Origin: Silene conica
Lineage: Eukaryota > Streptophyta > Magnoliopsida > Caryophyllales > Caryophyllaceae
Assembly (NCBI GenBank): GCA_029255685.2
Contig: CM055317.2
Coordinates: 76,745,460-76,809,459, forward strand
Length of the DNA: 64,000 bases
Reading direction: 5' to 3'
Part shown: piece after piece, positions 53,001 to 62,785 of the stretch
Layout of the letters: each line of letters starts with the position of its first letter
How positions within the stretch are numbered: the stretch's first letter is position 1
Made by a program: the position numbers and the translations under genes
Notes under the pieces: generated by a model
What the model was told of the DNA's origin: nothing
The model's input: the letters and a program-made list of their open reading frames with translations, nothing else
Database searches by the model: none

Positions 53001-54346
53001 CTCGTTTGGTGGTCTTTGGTAATCACCAAACCGAAGGGGTGGACTATGCCGAAACCTTTGCCCCCGTTGCTAAAATGACGACAGTCCGTACTTTCCTATC
53101 TGTTGCTTCCGCAAAAAACTGGCACTTACACCAGATGGATGTACATAATGCGTTTCTCCATGGTGATTTAAAGGAGGAAGTATATATGCGTCTGCCTCCC
53201 GGGTTTCAAGCACCCGGCCCGGGACTTGTGTGTCGCCTAAAGAAGTCGTTGTATGGTCTCAAGCAAGCGCCACGGTGCTGGTTTGCCAAACTTGGATCCG
53301 CTCTACAACGGTATGGATTTTTACAAAGCTATTATGATTACTCGTTGTTTACCTATGTGAAGGGCTCGGTTCGGTTGAACGTTCTCGTCTATGTAGACGA
53401 TTTGATCGTTTCAGGCAACGACTTCCCTTCCCTAGTTGCCTTCAAAGAATATTTGAGTAAATGCTTTCACATGAAAGACCTAGGTGACCTGAAATATTTT
53501 CTCGGTCTTGAAGTGGCCCGTAATTCTGATGGCATTTTCTTGTGCCAACGAAAATATACCCTTGATATTCTGAGTGAAGTCGGCCTTCTCGGATGTAAAC
53601 CCGCGGCAACTCCTCTTGAACAACATCATCAACTCGGGTGTAGCAAGAGCAAACTTCTTACTAATCCGGATTCATATAGGCGTCTTGTTGGTCGACTGGT
53701 TTATCTTGCCGTGACTCGACCCGATCTCTCATATACGGTTCATATTTTGTCTCAATTTATGAGTGCCCCACGAGAAGACCATTGGAATGCTGCGTTGCGT
53801 ACGGTTCGGTACTTGAAGGGTACCCCGGGCCAAGGGATTCTCTTGTCCTCTAAATCCAGCTTGAAACTATCTGGATGGTGTGATGCGGATTGGGCCAAAT
53901 GCCCTGAGTCGAGACGTTCCTTGTCCGGTTGGCTCGTTTTTTTCGGGTCTTCCCCCGTGTCTTGGAAGACCAAGAAGCAACCTACTGTATCATTATCCTC
54001 GGTTGAGGCGGAGTATCGTGCTCTTCGTGCCATAACTGGTGAGATTAAGTGGCTTAAGGGCTTGTTGGAAGATTTGGGTGTAGTACACCCTCAACCAGTA
54101 GACATTTATAGCGACAGTAAATCGGCCTTGCACATAGCTCAGAACCCGGTGTTTCACGAACGGACAAAGCACATAGAGATTGACTGTCACTTTGTACGAG
54201 ATGCGATTCGTGACGGTTTCATTGTTCCTTCTCATGTGTCTACCACGACACAATTAGCAGATGTTCTTACAAAAGCTCTCGGTATCTCACAGTTTACGAC
54301 ATTGGTCCGCAAGTTGGGTACATTCAATCCGTATGCTCCAACTTGA
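50012..54346 (+). CDS. Copia gag-pol polyprotein
   Basis: A single frame of 1444 codons from ATG at 50012; the frame is also open for a GTG codon before it. Gag (about 1-330) holds a retrotransposon gag domain and the zinc knuckle CNHCNRDGHDRSMC (268-281). Protease has 'WLIDTGCSHH' with the active DTG at about 373. The GAG-pre-integrase zinc region and integrase follow, with catalytic D558, D621 and E655 and 'TPQQNGRVERK'. Reverse transcriptase contains 'QMDVHNAFLHG' and YVDD (D1129/D1130). RNase H has 'CDADWA' (about D1291), 'SSVEAEYRAL' and 'DSKSALHIAQNP'. No stop or frameshift is seen. Gag and pol share one frame, so their ratio is probably set by other means. It encodes no envelope gene. 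Confidence 0.96.
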   Translation: MTIGEVSNTKIETSSPYYLGPQDKPGDYITPIRLTNENFDAWSHDVRIALKSRRKYAFVNGSITTPQAPCTDDDWETIHSMLVSWLSNTITPEVRSMLPKFDNAKKLWDALHERFSIVDGSRIQQIIAGLRDCQQTEGMTITMYYGKLCQLWDDLDKLQPIIECHCCKSCTSAKQHVERCESERLHQFLLGLLPMPYASLRSVILAQMPLPTVARAYHMMCQEERVRNIGKTSDSHPDVASFLVRTPNRPSGKQLSQMTRTERQSLRCNHCNRDGHDRSMCFDLLGETPDWYYELKRNKRGSGRNSGGRGRGEVRGNGMSKSRDEGGDNVQTESSNSVISKPATSESAPTTSASMVNVYGTPTHDHSGKWLIDTGCSHHVTGNFALLSDIKNIPSRVVGLPDGTKIHASVMGRVCVTDTITLTSVLYVPRLTCNLVSASQLCDALKCEIVTNASCCLIQDPSTKEVIGEGERLDGLYYLRPRLAKLHAVADKLSTFSLWHNRLGHPSEHIVKLLPFLRTTKHSLSQPCEVCHRAKHIRSNFPLSNNNSLHAFELIHCDLWGPYDTPSTTGARYFLTLVDDFSRGVWIYLLTNKTDVMDKFMLFIAMTKRQFSAEIKIVRSDNGTEFHVLKPVFAKHGILFQSSCVGTPQQNGRVERKHQHILNVARALRFQSGLPIKFWGECALAAAYVINRTPSRLLNGVTPYELIYKKSPNFQALRVFGSLCFAHNQRTKGDKFASRSRKCVFMGYPSGQKGWYLYDLERGDFFVSRDVKFYEAQFPFITTEPSLTAEPNFVLPGAHDSNTNIGPNDLIIDWDMVDHNDIVEEPDASTSTDHHIPDAPETVQPTRNSNIESSNPPNVMGRGQRTRVPSKNLRDYILDFSSDDDDEDSPSNASHLHIPPTSSGTSYPLAHYLTCRKFSPPHRSFLAALTAHTEPRNYKAAVQSSSWRKAMEDEIQALIANKTWVLEPLPPGKKALGSKWLYKIKYKSDSTIERSKARLVVFGNHQTEGVDYAETFAPVAKMTTVRTFLSVASAKNWHLHQMDVHNAFLHGDLKEEVYMRLPPGFQAPGPGLVCRLKKSLYGLKQAPRCWFAKLGSALQRYGFLQSYYDYSLFTYVKGSVRLNVLVYVDDLIVSGNDFPSLVAFKEYLSKCFHMKDLGDLKYFLGLEVARNSDGIFLCQRKYTLDILSEVGLLGCKPAATPLEQHHQLGCSKSKLLTNPDSYRRLVGRLVYLAVTRPDLSYTVHILSQFMSAPREDHWNAALRTVRYLKGTPGQGILLSSKSSLKLSGWCDADWAKCPESRRSLSGWLVFFGSSPVSWKTKKQPTVSLSSVEAEYRALRAITGEIKWLKGLLEDLGVVHPQPVDIYSDSKSALHIAQNPVFHERTKHIEIDCHFVRDAIRDGFIVPSHVSTTTQLADVLTKALGISQFTTLVRKLGTFNPYAPT

Positions 54347-54353
54347 AGGGGGG
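54345..54353 (+). promoter_or_regulatory. Polypurine tract
   Basis: 'gaagggggg' lies directly before the 3' LTR and overlaps the last two bases of the polyprotein stop codon. It primes plus-strand synthesis. Confidence 0.85.
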
Positions 54354-54562
54354 TAATAGCGTATCAAAGAGTCGTGTAGTTAAGTGTAATTAAGTCTTAT
54401 CAAGTTAAAGAGTCATGTAATCAGTTTGCTTGTCCCTTCTGTTCGTTTCCCTTTCCCTTCAGTTACTTTGTGTTTACAACACTACTGCCTACTGTAACTA
54501 CACTATAAAAGAACGGGAAGTATAATGAGAAGGCATGGGTTGTTACCATTTTGTGTTTAACA
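54354..54562 (+). repeat. 3' LTR
   Basis: A 209-bp copy of the 5' LTR with one substitution. It is followed directly by the target duplication 'aattc'. Confidence 0.95.
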
Positions 54563-54964
54563 AATTCTCTCAACCTTTTTCGTCAATTAAGAGAAGAGAC
54601 TCAAACATTGCCTTTGAGGTGGTTCTTGAAGATACTTAGTTTTGATTACTTTTGGAACTAGCCAGTAGCCGCCAGTTGTACAAACATTGCCTTTGAGGGG
54701 GGTAAATTGTCTTATTTACCATTTTAATAAAATACTAACATTTTTTTTATATATTAAATAAATAATTTTTCATGTCCTTATATATCATTATATAAAGATT
54801 TTAGACAATTTGTTAATCTAAACTGTCAATTACCAAACACCTCTAAAATTATTCTGCTAAATAAATCTGTTAGTTAAATCCACTAAATCATTCTGCTAGT
54901 CAAATTTTTGAAATCTACTTCTGTTAATATGAATCCGTTGTTTACCAAATAGAGCCTTTGTTTT

Positions 54965-55907
54965 CAGGCCCGGCCCAAGGGATGAGCAACCCGTGCGGGC
55001 GCACAGGGCCCCCAAAAATTTGAGGCCCAAATCTACTTCCAGTGTACAAATTATTTACAAAATGATGCATATAGGATCAATATAGTAGCAGTAGCATAGC
55101 GGTAGACCCAGTACTTTACAACCCTCGGTGTCACGCGTTCGATTCAAGGATTGCAGCATTTTTTTAATTTTGTGTTGTAAATTAAGGGGCCCATTTTTTA
55201 CTTTTTAACTTTGCCTTGGTCTTATCTCCTCAGCGTCCTCACTTGGTTATTATTTAATCCATTTTGGATACAACCGTCTTAAATGAGAATTTGTGTTTTA
55301 TCTAATTTGTGTTATTTCATGTTAAGGTTTTTCTATTCAAACCTTGTTAGGTGTTAAAATTTTCAACCATTCTAGCATGCACAATTTTCATGTACAACGA
55401 AAAACGGAAGTATCGATCCGTCTTAAGTATATATAACACGCCGAATTGTGTATATATGTTATTTTCGAAACAATTCACATTTATTTTACTTAATATATTT
55501 GAAGTTTTAATCTTAGAACGGATATATTCATCTTAAAAGAGACTAGTCGGTTTCACATGTTAAATATTCTTTTAGGTAAGAAATATCATTTATTTATTAT
55601 TGATACTAACAAAATGAACGGGTTGTATATAAAATGACTCTCACTAGTATAATGAGATCTTCTTCCTCAATAATTACTATAACAATTTTTTGTATTACTT
55701 TTCTAGCACACAATTAAAATTTCTTATTTCAATGTTAATATTTTAGTTAAGCAATTAAATAATAATATCATCGTTTCCTTTATTATCTCTATTTTATTAG
55801 ACAATTAATATAAAAAATGATGCCTTTTAAATAGCGAAAAAAATTCTATCATAGGGGCCTATTATAAAACCTCGCACAAGGCCCCCGAATTCAGAGGGAC
55901 GGCCCTG
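54965..55907. mobile_element. hAT element
   Basis: The ends 'caggcccggccc' and the inverse of 'gggacggccctg' lie between perfect 8-bp duplications 'tttgtttt' (54957-54964 and 55908-55915). The ends are GC-rich and the middle AT-rich. It is 943 bp with no transposase, so it is non-autonomous. A tRNA-like segment lies inside near 55091-55165. Confidence 0.87.
55091..55165 (+). other. tRNA-like (SINE-head-like) segment inside the hAT element
   Basis: An A-box-like 'tagcatagcggtag' is followed 38 bp later by a B-box-like 'gcgttcgattcaagg'. A T-rich stretch comes after. It does not fold into a full tRNA that I can recognise. It may be a captured SINE fragment or a tRNA relic. Confidence 0.4.
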
Positions 55908-55915
55908 TTTGTTTT

Positions 55916-56867
55916 CAAACAATGTAATATGAAACTAAGTTTCCAACTATTTTGAATAAAAAAGAACCTTTAAAAAGGCAACACCATTTGTGTAAAGAGT
56001 GCAGCATGTCTTTGATGTAACGATTTTAAAATAAATTAACGTTAAAGTTACATTTTATTTACCTAAATAATCACATTATTGGGAACACCCTTAAACGAGT
56101 AGTTAAGTAGAATAAGAATCAATTTACAATATTCCAACATCTTTAAGTAAACTTTTGTAGATCACATGTCATTACATGGGGAGTTATGTGATTTGTGTGG
56201 TCAAAATTTATCTATTTTTTTCTTAATCTTTTTAATAAAAGCAATATAAAATTACTGACGGAGTAATGAGAATATAATTTTTTTTTCTTACTCTTTGTAA
56301 CAAGACAAATATAAAATTACTAACGGAGCAATGAGAATATAAACTAAGACATAATTTTACAATAACAATTATGTAAAAAAATTTACGTGAATTTTCTTGT
56401 TTCTTACACACACTAGTGTAACACCCGTGACAAATCACGGGGTTGTGTACTTTTTTTAAAAGCAGACGACATAGTATAGTTATTATATAACTAAAATTGT
56501 TCATAAGTACACCTTGAAGTTTTCATTTTACCAGAATCGTTTAATATTTTGTGAGTATCTTGAAGTTGTTAAACTTATTGAAAAATAATGGTGAGTTAAT
56601 GTCACTGTTGCTATTTCAAATGATGTAAAATGACGGACATTAAAATACGTTCTTACACTAACAGAGTCCTGGCAAATGAAGATCTCTCATTCATAATGAA
56701 GTTATGTCTTCACCATTTTATTTCTAATGTAACGCCCGTGAAAAAATCACGGGTTGTGTACTTTTATTTTAAAAGAAGACGACAAATTATATTTAATATA
56801 TAACCAAAAATTTTATTTATTGAAGATGTATCCTTAAAATAAAAACGAAAAAAATTTAATATATATA
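55916..56867. other. Intergenic, with two Helitron-type 3' ends
   Basis: The minus-strand hairpins 'cccgtgacaaatcacggg' beside 'actag' (about 56413-56443) and 'cccgtgaaaaaatcacggg' (about 56733-56752) repeat the pattern at 30015. Matching 5' ends were not found. No gene. Confidence 0.45.
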
Positions 56868-56953
56868 GGGTCAAGATCCCGTGCGAACTCCCTTAGGGTG
56901 CGAACCATTCGTACAGTTCACACTGTAAGAAAGTTCGCACGGGATCTTGATTT
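56868..56953. mobile_element. 86-bp miniature inverted-repeat element
   Basis: A perfect 19-bp inverted pair, 'tcaagatcccgtgcgaact' (56871-56889) and its inverse (56932-56950), encloses a 42-bp loop. The flanks are 'tatatata' on both sides (56860-56867 and 56954-56961), which could be an 8-bp duplication but also chance in AT-repeat DNA. Confidence 0.55.
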
Positions 56954-56961
56954 TATATATA

Positions 56962-59081
56962 TTGATAATATGAGTAATAATTGTAAGACGGGATAAAAAT
57001 GAAACTATTAATACATAGTTAAAAAAAGAAACTATAAAATTCAGATTTGAGAACTTTAAGATATATATGTAAATTAATTAAAGAAACAAAATTAAGATAA
57101 TTATCTTCTATATGTTAAGAACATTTGTCATCGCCATTTTAGAAATTGAAAACTTTATGTGGAAAATATTCAACAGATTTTTGGGTATTGTTTTACCGGA
57201 TTCAATTTGGAAGATGAATGAAGAGGAAGTGAAGGACATTTAATATTCAACATATGTTTTACTCATCATTTTTCGAGATGTATATGGAGACTAAAAGAGA
57301 TTAATGGCTCTTGCAATTTTCGAGCAACGTTGAGAAAATCACTTGGATTTTGAAAGACAATTTGATGAGGTGTTTTAATTGGTAGATTAAAGTATATCTT
57401 GTTTTTGTAATTATATAATTATGGTTTTAGGTTGTGTTTTAATTGGCAGTTTAGTTGAGTCGTTTATTGGTTACCGTAGTTTATCTATTTCGGTTTTTCT
57501 AATGCGTGCCTTAGAGGCACACATTAATATTTAGTTTGGCATAGATTAAGCCTTATCCATAATTAAGATATTATTTTATCTCACTAATATTTCTCTTTTC
57601 CCAATATTACCATTTTTTCTACAAAACTTTATCATGGATAAATCTACGTAGTTATAAATCAATTTATCATTTATCCCAAATCAATTTTTCTGTTTCTATA
57701 AAATATGCGGTCATCTTTACACATTTGTTAATATTTTGTTAACCGCTCACAATTTTGATCAAAATTGTTGTGTTTTGTTTTGAATACAAAAAACAATTGT
57801 GAGCCATAATAAATTGTCGAATGTGAATTAGGATCATGTTATTATCTAATAACCATAGATAAATGATCAACTAAGTGGAATAATAAATTGTTGCGTTCAA
57901 TATTTTTTGTTGGCCATGTCAAGTTGTTTTTTCATATTATTTGGCTATTTGTTTAAGTAGTTTTGTATAAACTTCATTACTAATTCTCCCGTTTTAAAAA
58001 CATAAGATCGTCCAAAATTTGTGAATTTGTACTTTTTATATAAAGGAGTAGAGAAAATTTAGAAATTATATCATATTCGCCGAATTTTAAGTTTTTGTAT
58101 CTTAGTAATTTAGATTTGACATTTATTTAGAAATTGTTCAAAGTGGTTAAAATTTTATTAGTACGTCAAATTGTGCAAGACAATGGAAATGTGTGAGATT
58201 GTAAATAAACGAGAAAACGTTAAACTCCAAGATTGCTGAAATCATATATAAGAGGTGAAAAAGATTAATTGAGATAAAATAAGATGTAGGAAAGAAAAAG
58301 AATAAAAGATAAATAAGGTAAAAAAGAGAAATTTAAGTAATTATATGGTTGAAATATTAATTAATAAGCTGATATTCAATGGAACTAACATGACTGTTAT
58401 TATTCACGTTATTGGCCGAAAAAAAACCGAAATTATGAGGTTGAATGAGAGAGTTCTATTAATCTAATTCTGAAACCTGGTTGTTTTATTAAGCCCTGGT
58501 TAGATCTAGGAATTCCGACATTATTTTTTGTTAAATTAGAATCTCGTATGGGGACCACATGCAAATACTAAGTTCCTAAACATGTTCCAACAAGTCCATT
58601 TCAGACCATTTGAAATGGAACTAGTTTCTATAATTATTTTACTTTACTTTTTTATTTTAATTAATGTTTATTCTTAATCAAACCTAACCCTTATTAAACC
58701 TACCTATAAAGATAGTCTTAGAAGACCGGGTATGATATTGCGAAATAGTTGTATAAGAAATTTACTGAAAATAATTTAAAAACAGAATATTTGTTTGACC
58801 GACATCATGAGAATTGTAAATGTAAACGGGTAAGAAGGGCATTTTTCTGAATAAAAGAAAAGAAAAGAAAAACCTAAAATGACAATGATATAATGACCCA
58901 AAAAAATGCCACGTTTGGCATTTCCACCAATGGTGTTCCCTAGAGTTGCATCTACACTTCCCACAAATGTCGTACAATCTTCACACGTGTCTGTCTCCTT
59001 CACCTTCTTATTAATACTTTTACATTCTCCTCTTATCACTCTTACCCCTTACCTTATCTTTGGTGCTCTCTTATTCCCTAC

Positions 59082-59083
<2 letters not shown>
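56962..59083. other. Intergenic, AT-rich
   Basis: I see no gene or clear transposon. The right part presumably contains the promoter of the gene starting at 59187. Confidence 0.35.

Positions 59084-59115
<32 letters not shown>
59084..59115. repeat. (CAT)n microsatellite in the 5' leader
   Basis: About ten CAT units roughly 70 bp before the start codon at 59187, so probably transcribed in the 5' UTR. Confidence 0.9.
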
Positions 59116-59118
<3 letters not shown>

Positions 59119-59186
59119 CAAATCATTATTCACACCACAAACACAACCAACCAACCCTAAAAGAATACAACCCTAACCAAACCAAA

Positions 59187-59711
59187 ATGGATGGAAATGG
59201 TGGATGTTGCATAGCTAGATGGACCGACGGAGGCCACGTCGTTTCCGGGTCTAAGATGGATATGATAATGCTTAAATTCCGACCCATCGCGCCGAAACCG
59301 GTCTCCTCAAACGGAACACCGGCTGCGACGTCGGATAGTAGTAACAACAGCCCACGTGATGGTCCCCATGCAAAAGGGTCCACCCGTGGACGGAGAAAGA
59401 ATAACAACAACAACAACAATAGTAAGAAAGTCGGGCGAAAGAGGAAGTCGAATTCTCCTGAGAATCGAACCACGGAGACCGAGATGGAGACGGTAGGATC
59501 GGGTGTAACCCTACTACCGTTGTTTCCCGAAGCACCGGATCTGAGCCCAACAAAGCAACAACAAGAATACCAACCCCACCATCACAACAACAACAACAAC
59601 AACAATAACGTAAACGTACCTATGTGGGTTAACTTTAACGAGGGTTATAATACCAATAATACCCTTGGGTACGAGAATAATTACGGAAAGAGTAATGGGT
59701 ATGGCTGGTAA
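59187..59711 (+). CDS. Uncharacterised plant protein with KFRPIAPKP motif
   Basis: A single exon of 174 codons with a good start context (aaaATGgat). The N-terminus 'MDGNGGCCIARWTDGG' is followed by 'MDMIMLKFRPIAPKP' (24-38), then a basic region 'GRRKNN...KKVGRKRKSN' (68-89), a likely nuclear localisation signal. 'GVTLLPLFPEAPDLSP' follows (about 106-121), then poly-His/Asn and a Tyr/Asn-rich C-terminus. From memory, KFRPIAPKP and TLLPLxPE motifs recur together in small plant proteins of unknown function. There is no enzyme domain. The basic block and low-complexity tail suggest a nuclear regulatory or adaptor role, but this is inference. The two asparagine runs come from AAC/CAA repeats and may vary in length. 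Confidence 0.8.
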   Translation: MDGNGGCCIARWTDGGHVVSGSKMDMIMLKFRPIAPKPVSSNGTPAATSDSSNNSPRDGPHAKGSTRGRRKNNNNNNNSKKVGRKRKSNSPENRTTETEMETVGSGVTLLPLFPEAPDLSPTKQQQEYQPHHHNNNNNNNNVNVPMWVNFNEGYNTNNTLGYENNYGKSNGYGW

Positions 59712-60290
59712 AAAAGGACACGTGGTGAGATGTAGGAGATGTGGATTGCTAGGTTGGTGACATGTGGAGGGTTATCAAGTATTGTGGATTTGCATGCAAT
59801 ATTGACATCATCGTACTACTTAGTTACTACGAGTACTACTTCGTATTTGTTTTCGGTAATCACTTTTTATTATCGCTTAAGATTTCTCTTAAATGTTTTA
59901 TTTCAATATGATCCAGAGTACATATTAGCTAGATCGTCTATGAATTGTAAATATTTTAGATTTTTAGTCGTTTCATATATGGATCTACCTCATTATCGCT
60001 TCTTCATATATGTACCGGCTTTATTTTATCGAACATGTCCTAGCCTAACTAAACTAATCTCCCTAGATTGTAACGTCCTTTTTTATAGCTCATGTCAATA
60101 TGTCATGCTTCATTTGACACTAGCAACGGCAACAAGGGAACAAAGATATTTTTTTGTCTTAAGTTTTAATTTGATTTGAATATGATCTCTAAAAAATCAG
60201 ATTATTATAAAATTTCAAGATTTTAAAGCACAGCTGGCTTCGTATTAATTCAATGATACGTGACTGTTTATTCCATAACATGACAATTTT
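59712..60290. other. 3' flank of the KFRPIAPKP gene
   Basis: Probably begins with the 3' UTR. A 146-codon frame (59739-60179) is rich in Phe, Leu, Ser and Tyr and has no recognisable domain; I treat it as noncoding. Confidence 0.45.
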
Positions 60291-60408
60291 CACAAATTCT
60301 CGTTTGTGACGTTTATGCTTCCCTTTCTCTACTAACTCATTTTATATCCATTTTATCTCACAAAATATCCGTTACAAATTGTGACCCGTCACAACCAAGA
60401 CTTACTAA
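60291..60408 (-). mobile_element. MITE of the four-copy family, copy 4 (short)
   Basis: The ends 'cacaaattctcgtttgtgacg' and 'gacttactaa' match copy 1 on the opposite strand. The 8-bp 'acaatttt' flanks it (60283-60290 and 60409-60416). The middle is deleted relative to copies 1 and 3. Confidence 0.7.
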
Positions 60409-60657
60409 ACAATTTTATGTCACCACATTCACATTAACCTATATATATAAATTTATTTTGTATTTTAAATATAAATACTCCATTTACTCCATCTACTTGT
60501 ACTCTTGGTGCTAGTAAAAATAAATAAACTTCTTAAATAATGAGTTATTTACCTAGATAAAACAAACATCTGGCTTCTTTTTAGATATTATTTTAACCGT
60601 TTTAAGTTGAACGGATATATTCATCTCTCTTTAAGGAGATTTTTTGTAATCATCTAA

Positions 60658-61324
60658 GGGTAACATTATTGGTCAGACCGATCAAAGTCTTAAGACTCTG
60701 CCACATCAGCTTTCCACTAACTTTTATTATTTCTTTATTGTTCAGACTCACCTCAGACTTACCCAAAATTTTATACATTATCCGTAGACTCACCTCAGAC
60801 TCTACTTTTCCATTTCACTTTTTCTTTTTACATACTTATTAAAATCTTCTAGTTTGTAGTTAAACATTATTAATCAAAATCATAAACTTAATTATCATTA
60901 TATAGCACGCTAAAACGATTAGTACATAAACTTGCATAAAAACGTAAACCACGCACAAACTATACTAATTATAAACTTAATAATTAAAACATAGCATATT
61001 AAACATAATTAAACATGACATAATCTTCTAGTTAGCGCCTGGAGCCCAAATGTGCACAGAAGTAGCCAATGGTGTTTGAAGAAATTATTTGCGCAGAAGT
61101 TTTAGCGTGAGAGAAATGGCTGAGGGAGATTAAAGATGTTGCTTTATAGAAAATTAGGCTTTAAAACAAAAAAGAAAACTAAAAATAAGTGGGGTCAAGA
61201 CCCACCAAAGTCTTAAGGAGAGTCTTGGATTTTCAAGACTCGACTTAAGACTTTCTGACTCGAGTAGATTATTGGTAAAATTGAGAGAGTCTGATCTTTG
61301 TCAAGACCCCCAATAATGTTATCC
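60658..61324. mobile_element. Tourist-like (PIF/Harbinger) non-autonomous element
   Basis: The left end 'gggtaacattattgg' matches the inverse of 'ccaataatgttatcc'. TAA flanks both sides (60655-60657 and 61325-61327). Subterminal 'caaagtcttaagactc' motifs occur in both arms. It is 667 bp with no transposase frame. Confidence 0.75.
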
Positions 61325-62359
61325 TAAGTCCTCATCTCTTTCTTAATAAGACATCTAGGTTGGGTGATGTCCATATGTAGATTTTCAATTTAATGATTTT
61401 TTATTTAATAAATTTATATTTTTGAGACCGTGTTAAGTGGAATGATATTACTGGTATTTTACTCCGTAAATGTTATTATGATGACGCATAAAATATTGGT
61501 ATAAGGTAGTACTTAAATAAATGGAAACGACCTCACTTGTTGAGCAGTGTTATCAACGTTAACCTTCTTTTCTCGTACCGGCATCAATTAAAATATTGTG
61601 GTTCCCTAACGTTCTTCTCTTGTATCCGCATCAATTAAATATCCGTATGTCTCTCTTGCTCGCAAGTTTATAACGGGTTAAATTCTCCCCACTCATGGAT
61701 ATAAGACAAAACTTGAAATGCTTTGTCTTTTTCTATTCAAGTGGGTAATATTTGACCCGTCGCAAGGCAAAACTTCAAAACATTGAAAATCTGAAATGCA
61801 TTGTCTTTTTCTATCTAAGTGGGTAATATTTGACCCTTGGATATATTCGTGACAAATGATAATTTTTGTTAAAATATTGTTCGCTTTTCTGGGTACAAAT
61901 GGTTGAAAGTAGGAGGGTAAACTCTGAGATTAGTTTTATGGATAGAGGAGAAGGTTAGAGCCGTAGAGATAAGACCCAAATTGTAAAAGAAAAGTTATAT
62001 GGTTGACGAAAAATTCTTAAATCCTCTGGCAGATCGAATTGTATTTCTTCTCGAGTATTCTCTTAAAATATTCTTCAGGGTCAGAAGAAGAACGTGAAAA
62101 ACCTAATCACTATGATTCACAAACATTATATTTCTGCTTGGAGTAATGTTTCCATTCATTAATGTCTTAATTTCTAGTAAAATACATACCTCAATCCCTA
62201 CATTAAAATTCACATAAATTGTAAAAATGTGTTTGGTTGACACGTTAGATTTGATTTTCTATGAGTTTTCAATGACTATGAAGAAGGTAACCAAAAATCA
62301 CGATTAACGAGGTTCTGAAATTACCGTAAATAAAGTGAGCAACCGAAAGAGAGACCTAA
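61325..62359. other. Intergenic
   Basis: A short direct repeat ('attgtctttttctat..aagtgggtaatatttgaccc') occurs at about 61720-61760 and 61800-61838. No gene seen. Confidence 0.45.
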
Positions 62360-62785
62360 GACCATCCCCAAGCAAGGTGGATGAGGAGGTCAATAAGTAA
62401 TTGGGTCAAGTTAATTAAGGATTAGTAACTTAATCAGCATGACCCATTATAAAATAGGGTCAATTGGTGACCTCTTTTCTTAGTATTGATCCACCTATTG
62501 ACCCACTTATTGACCTAGTAGTTGTTTAATGGTGATTGGTTAGAAATGTGAAGAGTTTAAAATATAGTAATAATAATAGATAAAGTAAGAGAGATGAATT
62601 TTTTAGTGGGTTAAAAAATGTGGAAAATAATTAAAAATGTTGGAAAATGAAAAATAATTGGGTTGATGACCTAGGTGGTGACCTTTTTGCTTGGGAGAGT
62701 AAAAATGGGTCAAGATAAATTAAGTGTAATTAAGAGTAAAAATATGTATTGACCTAGTTAGGGTGACCCTTGCTTGGGGATGGTC
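62360..62785. mobile_element. Tourist-like MITE
   Basis: The termini 'gaccatccccaagcaagg' and the exact inverse 'ccttgcttggggatggtc' are flanked by TAA (62357-62359 and 62786-62788). It is 426 bp. A degenerate relative of its right half lies at about 63738-63883 ('gttgatgtccttaggtcgtgacc...gaggatggtc'). Confidence 0.85.

Larger units (their letters stand above)
49713..54562 (+). mobile_element. Complete Ty1/Copia LTR retrotransposon
   Basis: A 4850-bp element bounded by the target duplication 'aattc' (49708-49712 and 54563-54567). It has two 209-bp LTRs, a primer-binding site, one long open gag-pol frame and a polypurine tract. The LTRs differ at one position (G at 49724, A at 54365), so the insertion is young. 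The LTRs begin TA rather than TG and end CA. The small LTR size and gag type fit the Ale/Retrofit lineage. All parts needed for retrotransposition look present. Confidence 0.96.

Noticed and set aside
52412..54253. Minus-strand frames inside the Copia polyprotein gene
   Set aside because: No conserved domains; shadows of the pol frame.
59126..59553. Minus-strand frames over the KFRPIAPKP gene
   Set aside because: The sense frame has conserved motifs and a good start context; these are antisense.
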